A model generated the notes under the pieces. It did no database searches. It was given only the letters and a program-made list of their open reading frames with translations, and was not told the origin of the DNA. Of a stretch of 64,000 nucleotides of DNA, positions 1 through 8,685 are shown piece after piece (the stretch's first letter is position 1; every line of letters starts with the position of its first letter). Where the stretch lies: contig NZ_BSFK01000005.1 of assembly GCF_027922305.1 (NCBI RefSeq), forward strand, positions 372,001-436,000, read 5' to 3'. The position numbers were made by a program, and so were the translations under genes. The stretch is from Methylopila jiangsuensis (lineage in GTDB: Bacteria > Pseudomonadota > Alphaproteobacteria > Rhizobiales > Methylopilaceae).

Positions 1-2945
1 TGTCCGGCTTCGCGCTCAGCGGCTCCGCGGGGGCGGGGGCGCAATCGCTTTACGGCAACGCTTTCGCGAACCGGCTCGATGGCGGCGCCGGCGACGACTA
101 CATGGCCGGCGGCCTGGGCGGCGACACCTATGTGGTGGACAACGTCTACGACATCGTCAGCGAAGCGGCGGACGCGGGAACCGACACGGTCGAAGCCTGG
201 GTCAACTACACGCTCAACGCCAATGTGGAGAACCTGAAGCTCTTCGGCGGCGCGCGGGCCGGTTTCGGCAACCAGCTCGCCAACACCATCACAGGCTCCG
301 CCGGCGACGATCTGCTGAACGGCGGCGGCGGTTACGACACGCTGATCGGCGGCGCGGGCAACGACACCTACGAACTGTTCACCATGGCCGGGCGTCCCAC
401 CGCCGCCGGTTTCTTCATCATGAGCTACGACGCGGTGCAGGAGGCCGCAGGCGGCGGCTACGACACCGTTCATGTGCAGCGCACCAGCGACCTGTTCGGA
501 ACGGGATACACGCTGGCCGCCAACATCGAGGCGGGCGTGGTGGTGGGCGAGGGCGACTTTTCGCTGGCCGGCAACGAGCTGTCCAACAGCCTCGCCGGCA
601 ACGCCGCGGCCAACACCCTGTCGGGCATGGCCGGCGCGGACCGTCTGGACGGCGGCGCCGGCGTGGACGAGCTGATCGGCGGCGCTGGCGACGACACCTA
701 CATCCTCAACGACTACAACCTCGTCACCACCCGCCTGGGGCAGTTCAACATCCGGTTCTGGCGCTACGACAGCGTGACCGAGGATGTGGACGGCGGAACC
801 GACACGGTCCGCATCCGCTACGCGGGCGAGCAGCTCACCGGCTACACGCTCGGCGCCAATGTGGAGAACGGCGTCGTCGAGGGGACGCAGGCGTTCAATC
901 TCACCGGCAACGATCTTTCGAACGCGCTCACCGGCAACGGCGCGGACAACACTCTGGTCGGCGGCGCCGGCGACGACGTCCTGAACGGCGGTCTGGGGGC
1001 CGACACGCTGCAGGGCGGGCTCGGCGACGACACCTACATCCTGTCGGACTTCACCCGTCTGACGCTGAACGGCGTCACCTATGCCTACCACGACGCCATC
1101 AGCGAGGACGCGGATGCGGGCGTGGACACGGTGCGGGTCGCGCTGCCGAACGGCGGCGGCTACACCCTGCGCGCCAATTTCGAGAACGGCGAGCTCACCG
1201 GCTCCTCCAACGGCAATCTCGCCGGCAACGAGTTGGACAATCGTCTCATCGGCAACGCCGGCGCCAACACGCTGAGCGGCGGCGCGGGCGCCGACACGTT
1301 GTTCGGCGGTCTCGGCCTGGACACGCTCGCCGGCGGCGCCGGCGATGACACATATGTGCTGGCGGACACCACGTTCGTTCCCGGTCCGAAGGGCCGGCCG
1401 GTCGCGGTGTTCGACACGGTGGACGAGACGAGCCGCGGCTCCGGCGGAACGGACACGGTGCTGATCAGCGCGCCGTCGAAGGGGACGCCCGGCGCCATCG
1501 CGCTGACCTCCTACACGCTCGGCGCCGGGATCGAGAACGGCCAGATCGGCCTGTCGACGGCGTTCGATCTCATCGGCAACGCGCTGGCGAACGCGCTGAC
1601 GGGCGGGGCGGGCGACAACCTTCTGGACGGCGGCGCGGGCGCGGACACGCTCGCGGGCGGCCGGGGCGACGACGCCTACGGGGTCGACGACGCCGGCGAC
1701 GTGGTGGTCGAGGCGGAGGCCGCCGGTTGGGACACCGTGCGCGCCACGATCAACCACACCCTGGCGGCCAATGTGGAGGCGCTCGTTCTTCTGGGCGCGG
1801 CCGCCGACGGAACCGGCAACGCCCTCGCCAACGCACTCACCGGCAACGCGCTGGCGAACCGCCTCGACGGCGGCGCCGGCGCCGACACGCTGACCGGCGG
1901 CGCCGGGAACGATTCTTACGTGGTGGACGATCTCGGCGACGTGATCGTCGAGGCGGCCGGCGCCGGCGTCGACCGGGTCGAGGCCTGGGCGGACGTGACG
2001 CTGTCCGCCAACGTCGAGAACCTGCGGATGATGGGGACGGCGGCGCTGAAGGCGGTCGGCAACGGGGCCAAGAACATCATCTTCGGCAATGAGGCCGGCA
2101 ATGTGCTGGACGGCGGCGGCGGGGCGGACGACCTGCGCGGCTTCGGCGGGAACGACACCTACGTGATCGACAATGCGGGCGACCGCATCACCGAGGCGGC
2201 CAGCGGCGGCGTGGACCGCGTGGAGGCCTGGGCGAACGTGACCTTGGCCGCGAACGTCGAAAACCTCAGGATGATGGGGACGGCGGCGCTGAAGGCGTTC
2301 GGCAACGAGACCAAGAACATCATCTTCGGCAACGACGCCGGCAACTGGCTCGACGGCGGCGGCGGGGCGGACGACCTGCGCGGCTTCGGCGGGAACGACA
2401 CCTATGTGGTCGACCATGCGGGCGACCGCGTCACGGAGGCTGCGAACGGCGGCGCGGACACGGTGGCGAGCTTCGTGTCCTTCACCCTGTCGGCCAATGT
2501 GGAGACGCTGCGCCTGCGCGGAACCTCGGCCATCGACGGAACGGGCAACGCGGGAGCGAACACCCTTGTCGGCAACGACGCCGCCAATGTGCTGGACGGC
2601 AAGGCCGGGGCCGACATCCTCACCGGCGGGCGGGGGCAGGACGTGTTCGCGTTCTCGACCGCCCTCGGGGCATCCAACGTTGACCGGATCACGGACTTCT
2701 ACGCGCCGAACGACGCGATCCAGCTCGACGACGCGGTGTTCACGGGACTGTCGCTGGGAGCCCTCGCCGCGAGCGCCTTCGTGCGCGGCGCAGCGGCGAC
2801 GGACGGGCTCGACCGCATCATCTTCGACTCACGCTCGGGCGCGCTGTTCTTCGACGAGGACGGCGTCGGCGGCGTGGACCAGATCCGCTTCGCCACGCTC
2901 GGCTCCGGCGTCGCGCTCACCCATGCGGATTTCGTCGTGGTGTGA
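1..2945 (+). CDS. RTX (hemolysin-type calcium-binding repeat) protein, 5' end outside window
   Basis: The reading frame is open from the first bases of the window, so the N-terminus lies upstream and the Met at 102 is internal. About 980 residues are visible. They form roughly ten blocks, each with glycine/aspartate nonapeptides (GGAGNDTYV-like, the parallel beta-roll that binds calcium) followed by a beta-rich spacer containing NVENL and GNxLANxLxGN. The last 110 residues (GGRGQDVFAF, then DRITDFYAPNDAIQL and a hydrophobic end in FVVV) resemble the serralysin/M10-type C-terminal domain that carries a type I secretion signal. It is probably an exported calcium-dependent adhesin or surface protein. 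No catalytic domain and no type I transporter genes are visible here. Family assignment is firm; the function of the full protein is unknown. Confidence 0.9.
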   Translation, partial: SGFALSGSAGAGAQSLYGNAFANRLDGGAGDDYMAGGLGGDTYVVDNVYDIVSEAADAGTDTVEAWVNYTLNANVENLKLFGGARAGFGNQLANTITGSAGDDLLNGGGGYDTLIGGAGNDTYELFTMAGRPTAAGFFIMSYDAVQEAAGGGYDTVHVQRTSDLFGTGYTLAANIEAGVVVGEGDFSLAGNELSNSLAGNAAANTLSGMAGADRLDGGAGVDELIGGAGDDTYILNDYNLVTTRLGQFNIRFWRYDSVTEDVDGGTDTVRIRYAGEQLTGYTLGANVENGVVEGTQAFNLTGNDLSNALTGNGADNTLVGGAGDDVLNGGLGADTLQGGLGDDTYILSDFTRLTLNGVTYAYHDAISEDADAGVDTVRVALPNGGGYTLRANFENGELTGSSNGNLAGNELDNRLIGNAGANTLSGGAGADTLFGGLGLDTLAGGAGDDTYVLADTTFVPGPKGRPVAVFDTVDETSRGSGGTDTVLISAPSKGTPGAIALTSYTLGAGIENGQIGLSTAFDLIGNALANALTGGAGDNLLDGGAGADTLAGGRGDDAYGVDDAGDVVVEAEAAGWDTVRATINHTLAANVEALVLLGAAADGTGNALANALTGNALANRLDGGAGADTLTGGAGNDSYVVDDLGDVIVEAAGAGVDRVEAWADVTLSANVENLRMMGTAALKAVGNGAKNIIFGNEAGNVLDGGGGADDLRGFGGNDTYVIDNAGDRITEAASGGVDRVEAWANVTLAANVENLRMMGTAALKAFGNETKNIIFGNDAGNWLDGGGGADDLRGFGGNDTYVVDHAGDRVTEAANGGADTVASFVSFTLSANVETLRLRGTSAIDGTGNAGANTLVGNDAANVLDGKAGADILTGGRGQDVFAFSTALGASNVDRITDFYAPNDAIQLDDAVFTGLSLGALAASAFVRGAAATDGLDRIIFDSRSGALFFDEDGVGGVDQIRFATLGSGVALTHADFVVV
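2010..2495 (+). repeat. Near-identical 243-bp tandem repeat inside the RTX gene
   Basis: Two adjacent 81-codon units start at 2010 and 2253. Both encode NVENLRMMGTAALKA, then KNIIFGN, then DGGGGADDLRGFGGNDTYV. They are much closer to each other than to the other blocks of the gene, which indicates a recent tandem duplication or gene conversion. Confidence 0.8.
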
Positions 2946-3031
2946 GCGCGGACGCCGCCTTTGAGCGGCGCGGGACGACGCGCGGCCCACCGCGCGCTTA
3001 AGGCCCGCAGGCCGGCGCTTTTCGGCGCCGG

Positions 3032-3400
3032 TCAGGCCGTGCGGGCGGCCTTCGCCTCCGTGAGCTTCAGGCTGGACTGCGAGGCGACGTGCAGCGTTCC
3101 GCCGTCCGCTTTCCACACCAGCGCGAGCCTGATGTCGCCGTTTTCGGGAACGACCAGCACGCGCGGGGCGGTCTCGAAACGGATTCCCCAGCCGGCGTCG
3201 ACGCCCGCTTCGATGGCCCGTTCGTAGAAGCGCTGGAACCGGTCCATTTCCTGAAAGGCCTGCCCCGGATCGAGACGCTGGGCCGTTGTGGCGTCGTCGA
3301 ACAGCCGGACGATGTATTCGGTCGGCGTCAGCAGCAGCTTCCACAGCACGCCGAGCGACGAGACGGTGTAGGTGTGGATTCTGTCGTCGCCCGCTGTCAC
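3032..3400 (-). CDS. Hypothetical protein (122 aa)
   Basis: I do not recognise a family. I start it at a GTG (3400) because GGGGGAG lies seven bases upstream. An upstream ATG at 3502 would add 34 low-complexity charged residues and has no comparable ribosome binding site. The protein is mixed alpha/beta with no signal peptide or membrane segment. It begins TAGDDRIHTYTVSSLGVLWK, and its second half contains FETAPRVLVVPENGDIRLALVW, which reads like paired beta strands. It is convergent with the RTX gene. A structured cytosolic protein is likely; the function is unknown. Confidence 0.55.
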   Translation of the reverse strand: MTAGDDRIHTYTVSSLGVLWKLLLTPTEYIVRLFDDATTAQRLDPGQAFQEMDRFQRFYERAIEAGVDAGWGIRFETAPRVLVVPENGDIRLALVWKADGGTLHVASQSSLKLTEAKAARTA

Positions 3401-3523
3401 GTCTGCGCTCCCCCGGGACGGGCCGTGCGGGTGATCCGCGGGCGGCCTCTTCCGCACGCCATCTCGATCATGACGCGGGGAGGCGTCAAGAGTCTCGGAC
3501 AATGGACGTTTCGGCCTTGGGCG

Positions 3524-3820
3524 TCACCCCGCGCCGTCGTCGTTCTCGCTGGACAGCCGGTCGGCCGGGATCGCTTTCGGTTCACCGGAGAGTCCGCCTT
3601 CGGCGCGGACGTGCTCGCGCAGCGCGTCGTTGATGCGGTCCTGCCACCCGCGGCCGCCGTTCTGGAAATGCTCGAGCGTGGCGACGTCGATTCTCAAGGT
3701 CACCTGCTCGCGCGCGCCAGGCGCCGCGGCGGGAGCGGACGGCGCCGTTGGGGCGGCGGGGGGACGGCTGCGGAACACCGCTTCCGCGGCGGCGCGGGGG
3801 TCCTGGGGGCGACGGCTCAT
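3524..3820 (-). CDS. Orphan BrnA-type (DUF4415) antitoxin-like DNA-binding protein
   Basis: This 98-residue protein has a proline/alanine-rich N-terminal half and, from about residue 39, the BrnA signature: EQVTLRIDVATLEHFQ, then GRGWQDRINDALREHV. In the BrnT/BrnA toxin-antitoxin family this segment forms a ribbon-helix-helix that binds the operon promoter and neutralises the BrnT ribonuclease. GGAGA lies eight bases before the ATG. brnT normally precedes brnA, but the 227 bases upstream contain no BrnT-like reading frame, so this is a solitary antitoxin or a repressor recruited for another purpose. Family call is good; its partner and targets are unknown. Confidence 0.75.
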   Translation of the reverse strand: MSRRPQDPRAAAEAVFRSRPPAAPTAPSAPAAAPGAREQVTLRIDVATLEHFQNGGRGWQDRINDALREHVRAEGGLSGEPKAIPADRLSSENDDGAG

Positions 3821-4047
3821 GGGACATCTCCAAAGGCGATCAGAGCGAAGCTGCGAAAGCCTGCTCCGGCGGCGGTGGCGAGGCGTCACGGACAAGGCGG
3901 ACGAACGGGCAATCGCGCACGAAGTCGTGTTTGCGGCGTCAGAACAGCATGCGACTGTGCAAAACGGCGAGGGCACCGCTCGCCATAGGCTGCAGGCACC
4001 ACATAAAACGACTTTGACGGGACGTTCAAACCGCTGGAGGGATAAAA

Positions 4048-4443
4048 ATGAACACCGCCGCACTGGCCGCCTGGTCCCCGCGCGTTCTCAGCGTGCTTCG
4101 CATCATGTCCGCATTGCTGTTCATTCAGCATGGCACGGTGAAACTGCTGAACTTCCCGGTTCCGTATGGGGGGACGCTCGCGCCGCTGTCACTGACGGCG
4201 GGCGTGCTGGAGCTGGTCGGCGGCGTCCTGCTGGCGGTCGGCGCCTTCACGCGGCCCGTGGCGTTCATCCTCTCGGGCCAGATGGCGGTCGCCTATTTCC
4301 TCGCCCACGCGGGGTCGAGCTTCTACCCGATCGTGAACAAGGGCGAACTGGCGATCCTGTTCAGCTTCGTGTTCCTCTACATCTTCTTCGCCGGCCCCGG
4401 CCCGTGGAGCGTGGACGCCGCGCGCCGCTCGTCGGCGGCCTGA
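4048..4443 (+). CDS. DoxX family membrane protein
   Basis: This 131-residue protein has four predicted transmembrane helices and the DoxX layout: an N-terminal helix with the RIMSALLFIQHGTVKL pattern, a glycine-rich second helix (LELVGGVLLAVGAFTRPVAF), then a further helix ending in FFAGPGPWSVD. DoxX proteins are small inner-membrane proteins linked to quinone or redox chemistry, but most, including this one, have no proven reaction. GGAGG lies eight bases before the ATG. It is transcribed alone and followed by a hairpin terminator. The N-terminus is not a cleavable signal. Confidence 0.85.
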   Translation: MNTAALAAWSPRVLSVLRIMSALLFIQHGTVKLLNFPVPYGGTLAPLSLTAGVLELVGGVLLAVGAFTRPVAFILSGQMAVAYFLAHAGSSFYPIVNKGELAILFSFVFLYIFFAGPGPWSVDAARRSSAA

Positions 4444-4457
4444 GCCGGAATGGAGAA

Positions 4458-4488
4458 GGGCGCGACCACGGTCGCGCCCTTCTGGTTC
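4458..4488 (+). terminator. Terminator after the DoxX gene
   Basis: A nine-base-pair perfect stem (GGGCGCGAC / GTCGCGCCC) with a four-base loop is followed by a weak T-rich tail. It lies between convergent genes and may serve both. Confidence 0.6.
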
Positions 4489-4509
4489 ATCCAGATATGC
4501 GGCGGGGGC

Positions 4510-5058
4510 TTAACCGGCGAAGGCGCGCTTCAGTCGCGCGATGCGCTTGCGCAGGCCGGCCATGGTGAAGCGGTAGGCCTGCCGGAACGACGATCTCAGC
4601 ACGGGCATGGCGCTGTCGGGATGTCCGGCGATCTTGCCGCCCGCGTCCCGCCAGCCGCGAAAGCCGCCGCGCAGCACAAGCGCCTTCAGCCCGAGCGACC
4701 GGGCCTTGCGGGCCGCGCCCAGAGGTCCGCTCTTCGGGCCGCCGTAGAACACCATCGTCTGCCCGGGTTCGAACAGTCGGCTGTGCAGCGGGCTCGAGGG
4801 ATCGATGATCGCGGCGAATTCGCCGGGCGGGCAGTGCAGCGACTCGCTGATCCAGCCGGTGCGGTCGAGCGTCTGCCAGTCCCGCAGGTCGATGAACACC
4901 GCTTCGCCGCGCCGCTTCATGGCGATGGCGTCCCGCGCCTCGATCACGATCGGAGGGGCGCGGCGGGCCGACACGGGCTTGCGCCGACGGCCGAGGCTGC
5001 GAACGGTGGAGGAGAGGCCCGGGGAGGGGGCGGCGTCGGCAAGCGCAGTCGAAACCAT
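4510..5058 (-). CDS. Rhodanese-like protein lacking the catalytic cysteine
   Basis: This 182-residue protein has a basic N-terminus, then a rhodanese fold (about residues 36-160): VFIDLRD, the GEFAAIIDP loop, the active-site strand TMVFYGG, and LVLRGGFRGWRDAGG, which is the classical terminal motif. In active rhodaneses the strand ends in Cys, which carries the persulfide. Here that position is Gly (about residue 106), so sulfur transfer is not expected and a binding or regulatory role is more likely. The start at 5058 follows AAGGAAG; an upstream ATG at 5127 has weaker support. A short basic helix follows the domain. Confidence 0.75.
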   Translation of the reverse strand: MVSTALADAAPSPGLSSTVRSLGRRRKPVSARRAPPIVIEARDAIAMKRRGEAVFIDLRDWQTLDRTGWISESLHCPPGEFAAIIDPSSPLHSRLFEPGQTMVFYGGPKSGPLGAARKARSLGLKALVLRGGFRGWRDAGGKIAGHPDSAMPVLRSSFRQAYRFTMAGLRKRIARLKRAFAG

Positions 5059-5132
5059 GCGCGTCTTCCTTGCGGAGCGGCGTTCGTGATGTGACAGGAT
5101 AACCTTCGCCGCTGCCTGATGTTCCATTGGAC

Positions 5133-5993
5133 TTAAGGATTTTGTCCTTTCGGCGGCGCCGGAACGTTGTCGATGAGGCGCACGCCGGAGATGCGGGCGG
5201 CCGCCAGAATGCGGCCCGGACGATTGTCCTCGGGAGCTCCAAGGGTGGCTGCGTCGCGATGCTCCACATAGTCGATGGCGAAGCCGGCGGCGGCGATCGC
5301 GTCGCGGGCGTCCCTCAGCGCGGCTTTCGCATCCTCTCCGTTCCCGATGCGCGCGGCCGCGCGCTGGATGGCGCGGTGCAGCGCCGGGGCGCGTTCCCGG
5401 TTGGCGGCCGTCAGGTAGACGTTGCGCGAGGACATGGCGAGGCCGTCGGCCTCCCGCAGCGTGGCGCCGGACAGGATCTCCACCGGCAGATGAAGGTCCG
5501 CGACCAGGCGCCGGATCACCGCGAGCTGCTGGAAATCCTTCTCGCCGAACACCGCAACGTCCGGCGCGGCCTGGATCAGCAGCTTGGAGACCACGGTGGC
5601 CACGCCTGCGAAGAAATGCGGCCGGGCGTCGCTCTCAAGGCCCGCGGAAGGGCCTCCCACGGTCACCACGGTGGAAGCGCCCGCCGGGTACATCTCCTGC
5701 GGCGTCGGGGCGAACACCAGATCGGTCGCGACCGTGGCGAGCTTGGCGAGATCGCCGTCGAGATCGCGCGGGTAGGTGGCGAGGTCTTCGGTGGGGGCGA
5801 ACTGGGTCGGGTTCACGAAGATCGAGACCACCACCCGGTCCGCGGCCCTGCCCGCCTGCTCCACCAGCGACAGGTGGCCCGGATGCAGCGCGCCCATGGT
5901 GGGCACGAGCGCGACCCGTTCGCCGGCCGCGCGCCACAGGGCGACGCGGGCGCGCAGGTCGGCGACGGTGGCGACGACGGCGGGGGCGGACAT
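5133..5993 (-). CDS. panC: Pantothenate synthetase
   Basis: It catalyses ATP-dependent condensation of pantoate with beta-alanine to give pantothenate, the precursor of coenzyme A, in the cytosol. The 286-residue length is typical. The nucleotidyltransferase motifs are present: PTMGALHPGHL (residues 31-41, HIGH-type), FVNPTQF (about 59-65), GEKDFQQL (about 150) and MSSRN (about 188, KMSKS-equivalent). The C-terminal lid domain contains AIDYVEHRDA. panB is not adjacent. The gene is monocistronic or weakly linked to the rhodanese gene downstream, 74 bases away. Confidence 0.97.
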   Translation of the reverse strand: MSAPAVVATVADLRARVALWRAAGERVALVPTMGALHPGHLSLVEQAGRAADRVVVSIFVNPTQFAPTEDLATYPRDLDGDLAKLATVATDLVFAPTPQEMYPAGASTVVTVGGPSAGLESDARPHFFAGVATVVSKLLIQAAPDVAVFGEKDFQQLAVIRRLVADLHLPVEILSGATLREADGLAMSSRNVYLTAANRERAPALHRAIQRAAARIGNGEDAKAALRDARDAIAAAGFAIDYVEHRDAATLGAPEDNRPGRILAAARISGVRLIDNVPAPPKGQNP

Positions 5994-6103
5994 GGGCGGC
6001 TCCGGGGCTGGCGGGGTGAAGCTCCGCTTTGGCGGTGGCGGCTTATCAGGATAGGAACGCGGACGCCACGCCGCGCCCGCGGCGCCCGGAGATTGCGTCT
6101 GTG

Positions 6104-6637
6104 ATGATTTGGCTGGTGTTCGGCGCCATGGCGCTCGCAGGAGCGATCGCGCTGGGGCGGATTCTGGTTTCGGCCCGGCCGTCCCAGGCGGCGCGGACGC
6201 TGCGCTTCGCGGCGTGGGCGGCCTGGGGGCTCGGGCTGATCATGACCCTGACGGGAAAAATGACGCCGGGCCTCGTGCTGATGGGCCTCGGAGCCATGGG
6301 CATGGGGGCCGGGGCCGTGTCCCGCCGGAGCGGTTCAGCGCGGTCCGCAGGTGACGGCGGCGGCGCGGCGTCCGGCCGGGGTCCAGACGTCGAGGCGGAT
6401 GACGACCCGCGGCGCGGCCGACGGGGCGGAGGCGGGGGCTTCGGCGGAGCGGCCGTAATGACGCAGGAGGAGGCGTATCAGATCCTTGGCCTGCAGCCGG
6501 GCGCCTCGGCGGAAGAGATCGTCCGTGCGCATCGGGCGCTGATGAAGAAAGTCCATCCCGACCAGGGGGGGACGGCGGCCCTGGCGGCGCGCGTCAACGC
6601 CGCCAGGGATCTGCTCACGCGGACGAGCCATCGCTGA
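6104..6637 (+). CDS. Membrane-anchored J-domain protein
   Basis: The 177-residue protein has two N-terminal hydrophobic helices (IWLVFGAMALAGAIALGRIL and AAWAAWGLGLIMTLTG), a glycine/arginine-rich linker, and a C-terminal J-domain of about 55 residues (TQEEAYQILGLQPGASAEEI, then the HPD motif in KKVHPDQGG). The HPD loop is what stimulates Hsp70 ATPase, so it should recruit DnaK to the inner membrane, as in DjlA or mitochondrial Pam18/Tim14. GGAGA lies upstream of both a GTG at 6101 and the ATG at 6104; either could be the true start. It is divergent from panC. Confidence 0.85.
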   Translation: MIWLVFGAMALAGAIALGRILVSARPSQAARTLRFAAWAAWGLGLIMTLTGKMTPGLVLMGLGAMGMGAGAVSRRSGSARSAGDGGGAASGRGPDVEADDDPRRGRRGGGGGFGGAAVMTQEEAYQILGLQPGASAEEIVRAHRALMKKVHPDQGGTAALAARVNAARDLLTRTSHR

Positions 6638-6651
6638 CCTCCCGCCCCGTC

Positions 6652-8313
6652 TCAGTTCTTGATCGCGAAGCAGCTCATGGCGCTGCGCTTGAGGGCCTTG
6701 CAGGCGGCGTCCGCGGTCTTCTCGTTCAGGCCGGCGAAGCGGGCGCGGTAGAAGGTGGTGTCGCCCTTGGCGAAGACTTCGGTGTAGGGCTCGGCCGCGG
6801 CGAGCGCGCGCCCGGCCTTCGACTTGGCGTCGGAGAGCAGGGCCTTCGCCTTGTCGGCTTCGGTGGTGGCGCCGATCTGGATCTGCCAGCCCTTGCGTTC
6901 GATCTGCGGTTCGGAGACCGGCGCGACCTTGGGCGCGCCCTCGATGTCGGCCCGGCGGGCGCCGGAGCGTGCGGAGCGGACCGGCGTCGGAACCGCCTCC
7001 GGCTCGGCGTAGGCCAGCGCCTGGGCGGGCGCCGCGCGCTCGGCCGCCACGCTGCCGGTGGTGGACGGCGCGCCGACCACCCAGCGCATGGGCTGCGGCG
7101 TGCGGGTGGCGCCGACGGACGAGGCGACCACGGGCTCGGCGTCCTCTTCGATCACGCGCGGCGCCGGAGCCGGCGTGGGCGTGACCGCGGCGACCCGGGC
7201 GACGGCGGCCGGCGCCGCCACGGGGCGGACCGGTTCGGCGACCAGCTGCGGCGCGGGGGTCGGGATCGGAGCCGGGGCGGCGAGCGCGGCCCGCTCCTCC
7301 ACCGGGGTGGGCATGGGCGCGGCGGCGACCACGGCCGGGCGGGCGCGGAGCACGGGGACGCGCTCGGCGGCTTCCGCCACCAGCGGCGCGACGCGCGAGC
7401 CGGGCGAGGCCTTCGGCAGGTTGAGCGCGATCAGCTCGCGCATGTGGGCGTCGCGGGAGGCGCCGCTGCGCCCGCCCATGACCACCGCCACCACGCTGCG
7501 GCCGTTGCTCTTCACCGAGGTCAGCAGGTTGAAGCCCGAGGCGTTGGTGTAGCCGGTCTTGATGCCGTCCACGCCCTCGACCCGGCCGAGCAGGCGGTTG
7601 TGGTTGGGCATCGCGCGGCCGGCGAAGTTGAACACGCGGGTGCTGAAATAGCCGTAATAGCGCGGGAACCGGTCCTGGACGGCGCGGCCCAGCACGATCA
7701 GGTCGCGCGCGGTGGTGACGTGGGACGGGTTCGGCAGGCCGGACGCGTTGCGGTACACAGTGCCGTTCATGCCGAGCGCGCGCGCCTTGCGCGTCATGCG
7801 CTCCGCGAAGGCGCTCTCGGAGCCTTCCAGATTCTCGGCCACGGCGCAGGCGACGTCGTTGGCGGACTTGGTCACGAGGGCGCGGATGGCGTCGTCCACG
7901 CGGATGGTCTGGCCGGCGCGCATGCCGAGCTTCGACGGCGGCATGGCCGAGCAGCGCGCGCTCATGGTGAAGCGGGTGTCGAGGCCGATGCGGCGGCGTT
8001 CAAGGTCCTCGAAGGCGAGATACAGCGTCATGACCTTGGTCACGGACGCTGGGAAGCGCTGGGCGTCGGCGTTGCGCTCGAACAGCGTGCGGCCGGTCTT
8101 GGCGTCCACCACGATGGCGGCGTAGGCCGAACTGGCGCTGATGGAGGCGGGGGCCGCCATGGCGGCGATCGCCGGCCGCTTGGAGCGGACCTTTTTCTTG
8201 GCGCGGGCCTCGGCGTCGCCGATCCCGGCGCCGAGGGCGCCCAGAGCCACGGTCGCAGAAAGAAGGGTGGAGAGGAGACGGCCGCCTCGCTTCGATACGC
8301 CACACGAAATCAT
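6652..8313 (-). CDS. D-alanyl-D-alanine carboxypeptidase (PBP5/6 class) with C-terminal SPOR domain
   Basis: It trims the terminal D-Ala from peptidoglycan pentapeptides in the periplasm. From the start at 8313 (553 aa) there is a signal peptide ending near AEA-RAKK, then the serine acyltransferase motifs: SVTK (residues 90-93), SAN (150-152) and KTG (252-254, in GIKTGYTNASG). A long Ala/Pro/Val-rich linker (about 330-470) is followed by a SPOR domain (GWQIQIGATTEADKAKALL onward), which binds denuded glycan strands and usually targets proteins to the septum. An upstream in-frame ATG at 8469 would bury the signal peptide, so I rejected it. Confidence 0.93.
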   Translation of the reverse strand: MISCGVSKRGGRLLSTLLSATVALGALGAGIGDAEARAKKKVRSKRPAIAAMAAPASISASSAYAAIVVDAKTGRTLFERNADAQRFPASVTKVMTLYLAFEDLERRRIGLDTRFTMSARCSAMPPSKLGMRAGQTIRVDDAIRALVTKSANDVACAVAENLEGSESAFAERMTRKARALGMNGTVYRNASGLPNPSHVTTARDLIVLGRAVQDRFPRYYGYFSTRVFNFAGRAMPNHNRLLGRVEGVDGIKTGYTNASGFNLLTSVKSNGRSVVAVVMGGRSGASRDAHMRELIALNLPKASPGSRVAPLVAEAAERVPVLRARPAVVAAAPMPTPVEERAALAAPAPIPTPAPQLVAEPVRPVAAPAAVARVAAVTPTPAPAPRVIEEDAEPVVASSVGATRTPQPMRWVVGAPSTTGSVAAERAAPAQALAYAEPEAVPTPVRSARSGARRADIEGAPKVAPVSEPQIERKGWQIQIGATTEADKAKALLSDAKSKAGRALAAAEPYTEVFAKGDTTFYRARFAGLNEKTADAACKALKRSAMSCFAIKN

Positions 8314-8533
8314 AACGCCTGTCCCGCCTGCTCGGTCCGGCCTTGGCCGAACGTCGTTCGCCATCGCAGCGTTCAGCCCCGGAGGCTTCTCAAGCGGCGC
8401 GGGTGAGGCGCGGCCGAGACGATTCCCGAACAGGACGCTGCGCCCCGCTGGTTCGTGCGAGGCTGTCAACGACGCTACGGAGACGCGGTTACGGAGCGGT
8501 TAAGCGCGCGTTTTGTGCGCTGCAAAATGTTCG

Positions 8534-8562
8534 TTGACTCCCATGTTGCAGTGCATATATCA
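8534..8562 (+). promoter_or_regulatory. Probable sigma-70 promoter of the phasin gene with possible PhaR site
   Basis: TTGACT (8534-8539) and TATATC (8556-8561) are separated by 16 bases, about 120 bases before the phasin start. TTGCAGTGCA within the spacer resembles the TGC/GCA-rich operators bound by the polyhydroxyalkanoate-sensing repressor PhaR, which typically sits on phasin promoters. The repressor assignment is inference. The rest of 8314-8685 shows nothing else. Confidence 0.5.
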
Positions 8563-8685
8563 CCATCGGCGGGGCGCAAAAGGCGTCCTGTCCCGCCGTC
8601 GATCACACCGACCTCGACGGCGCACGCCGGCCTTACGGGTTCTCGGGCGTGCGGACCACGAGCCAGCGCAAGCAGGAGATTCAGT

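Noticed and set aside
4129-4150. TGGCAC sequence in the DoxX gene as a sigma-54 promoter
   Set aside because: The spacing from GG to GC is 12 bases rather than ten, and it lies within a coding sequence.
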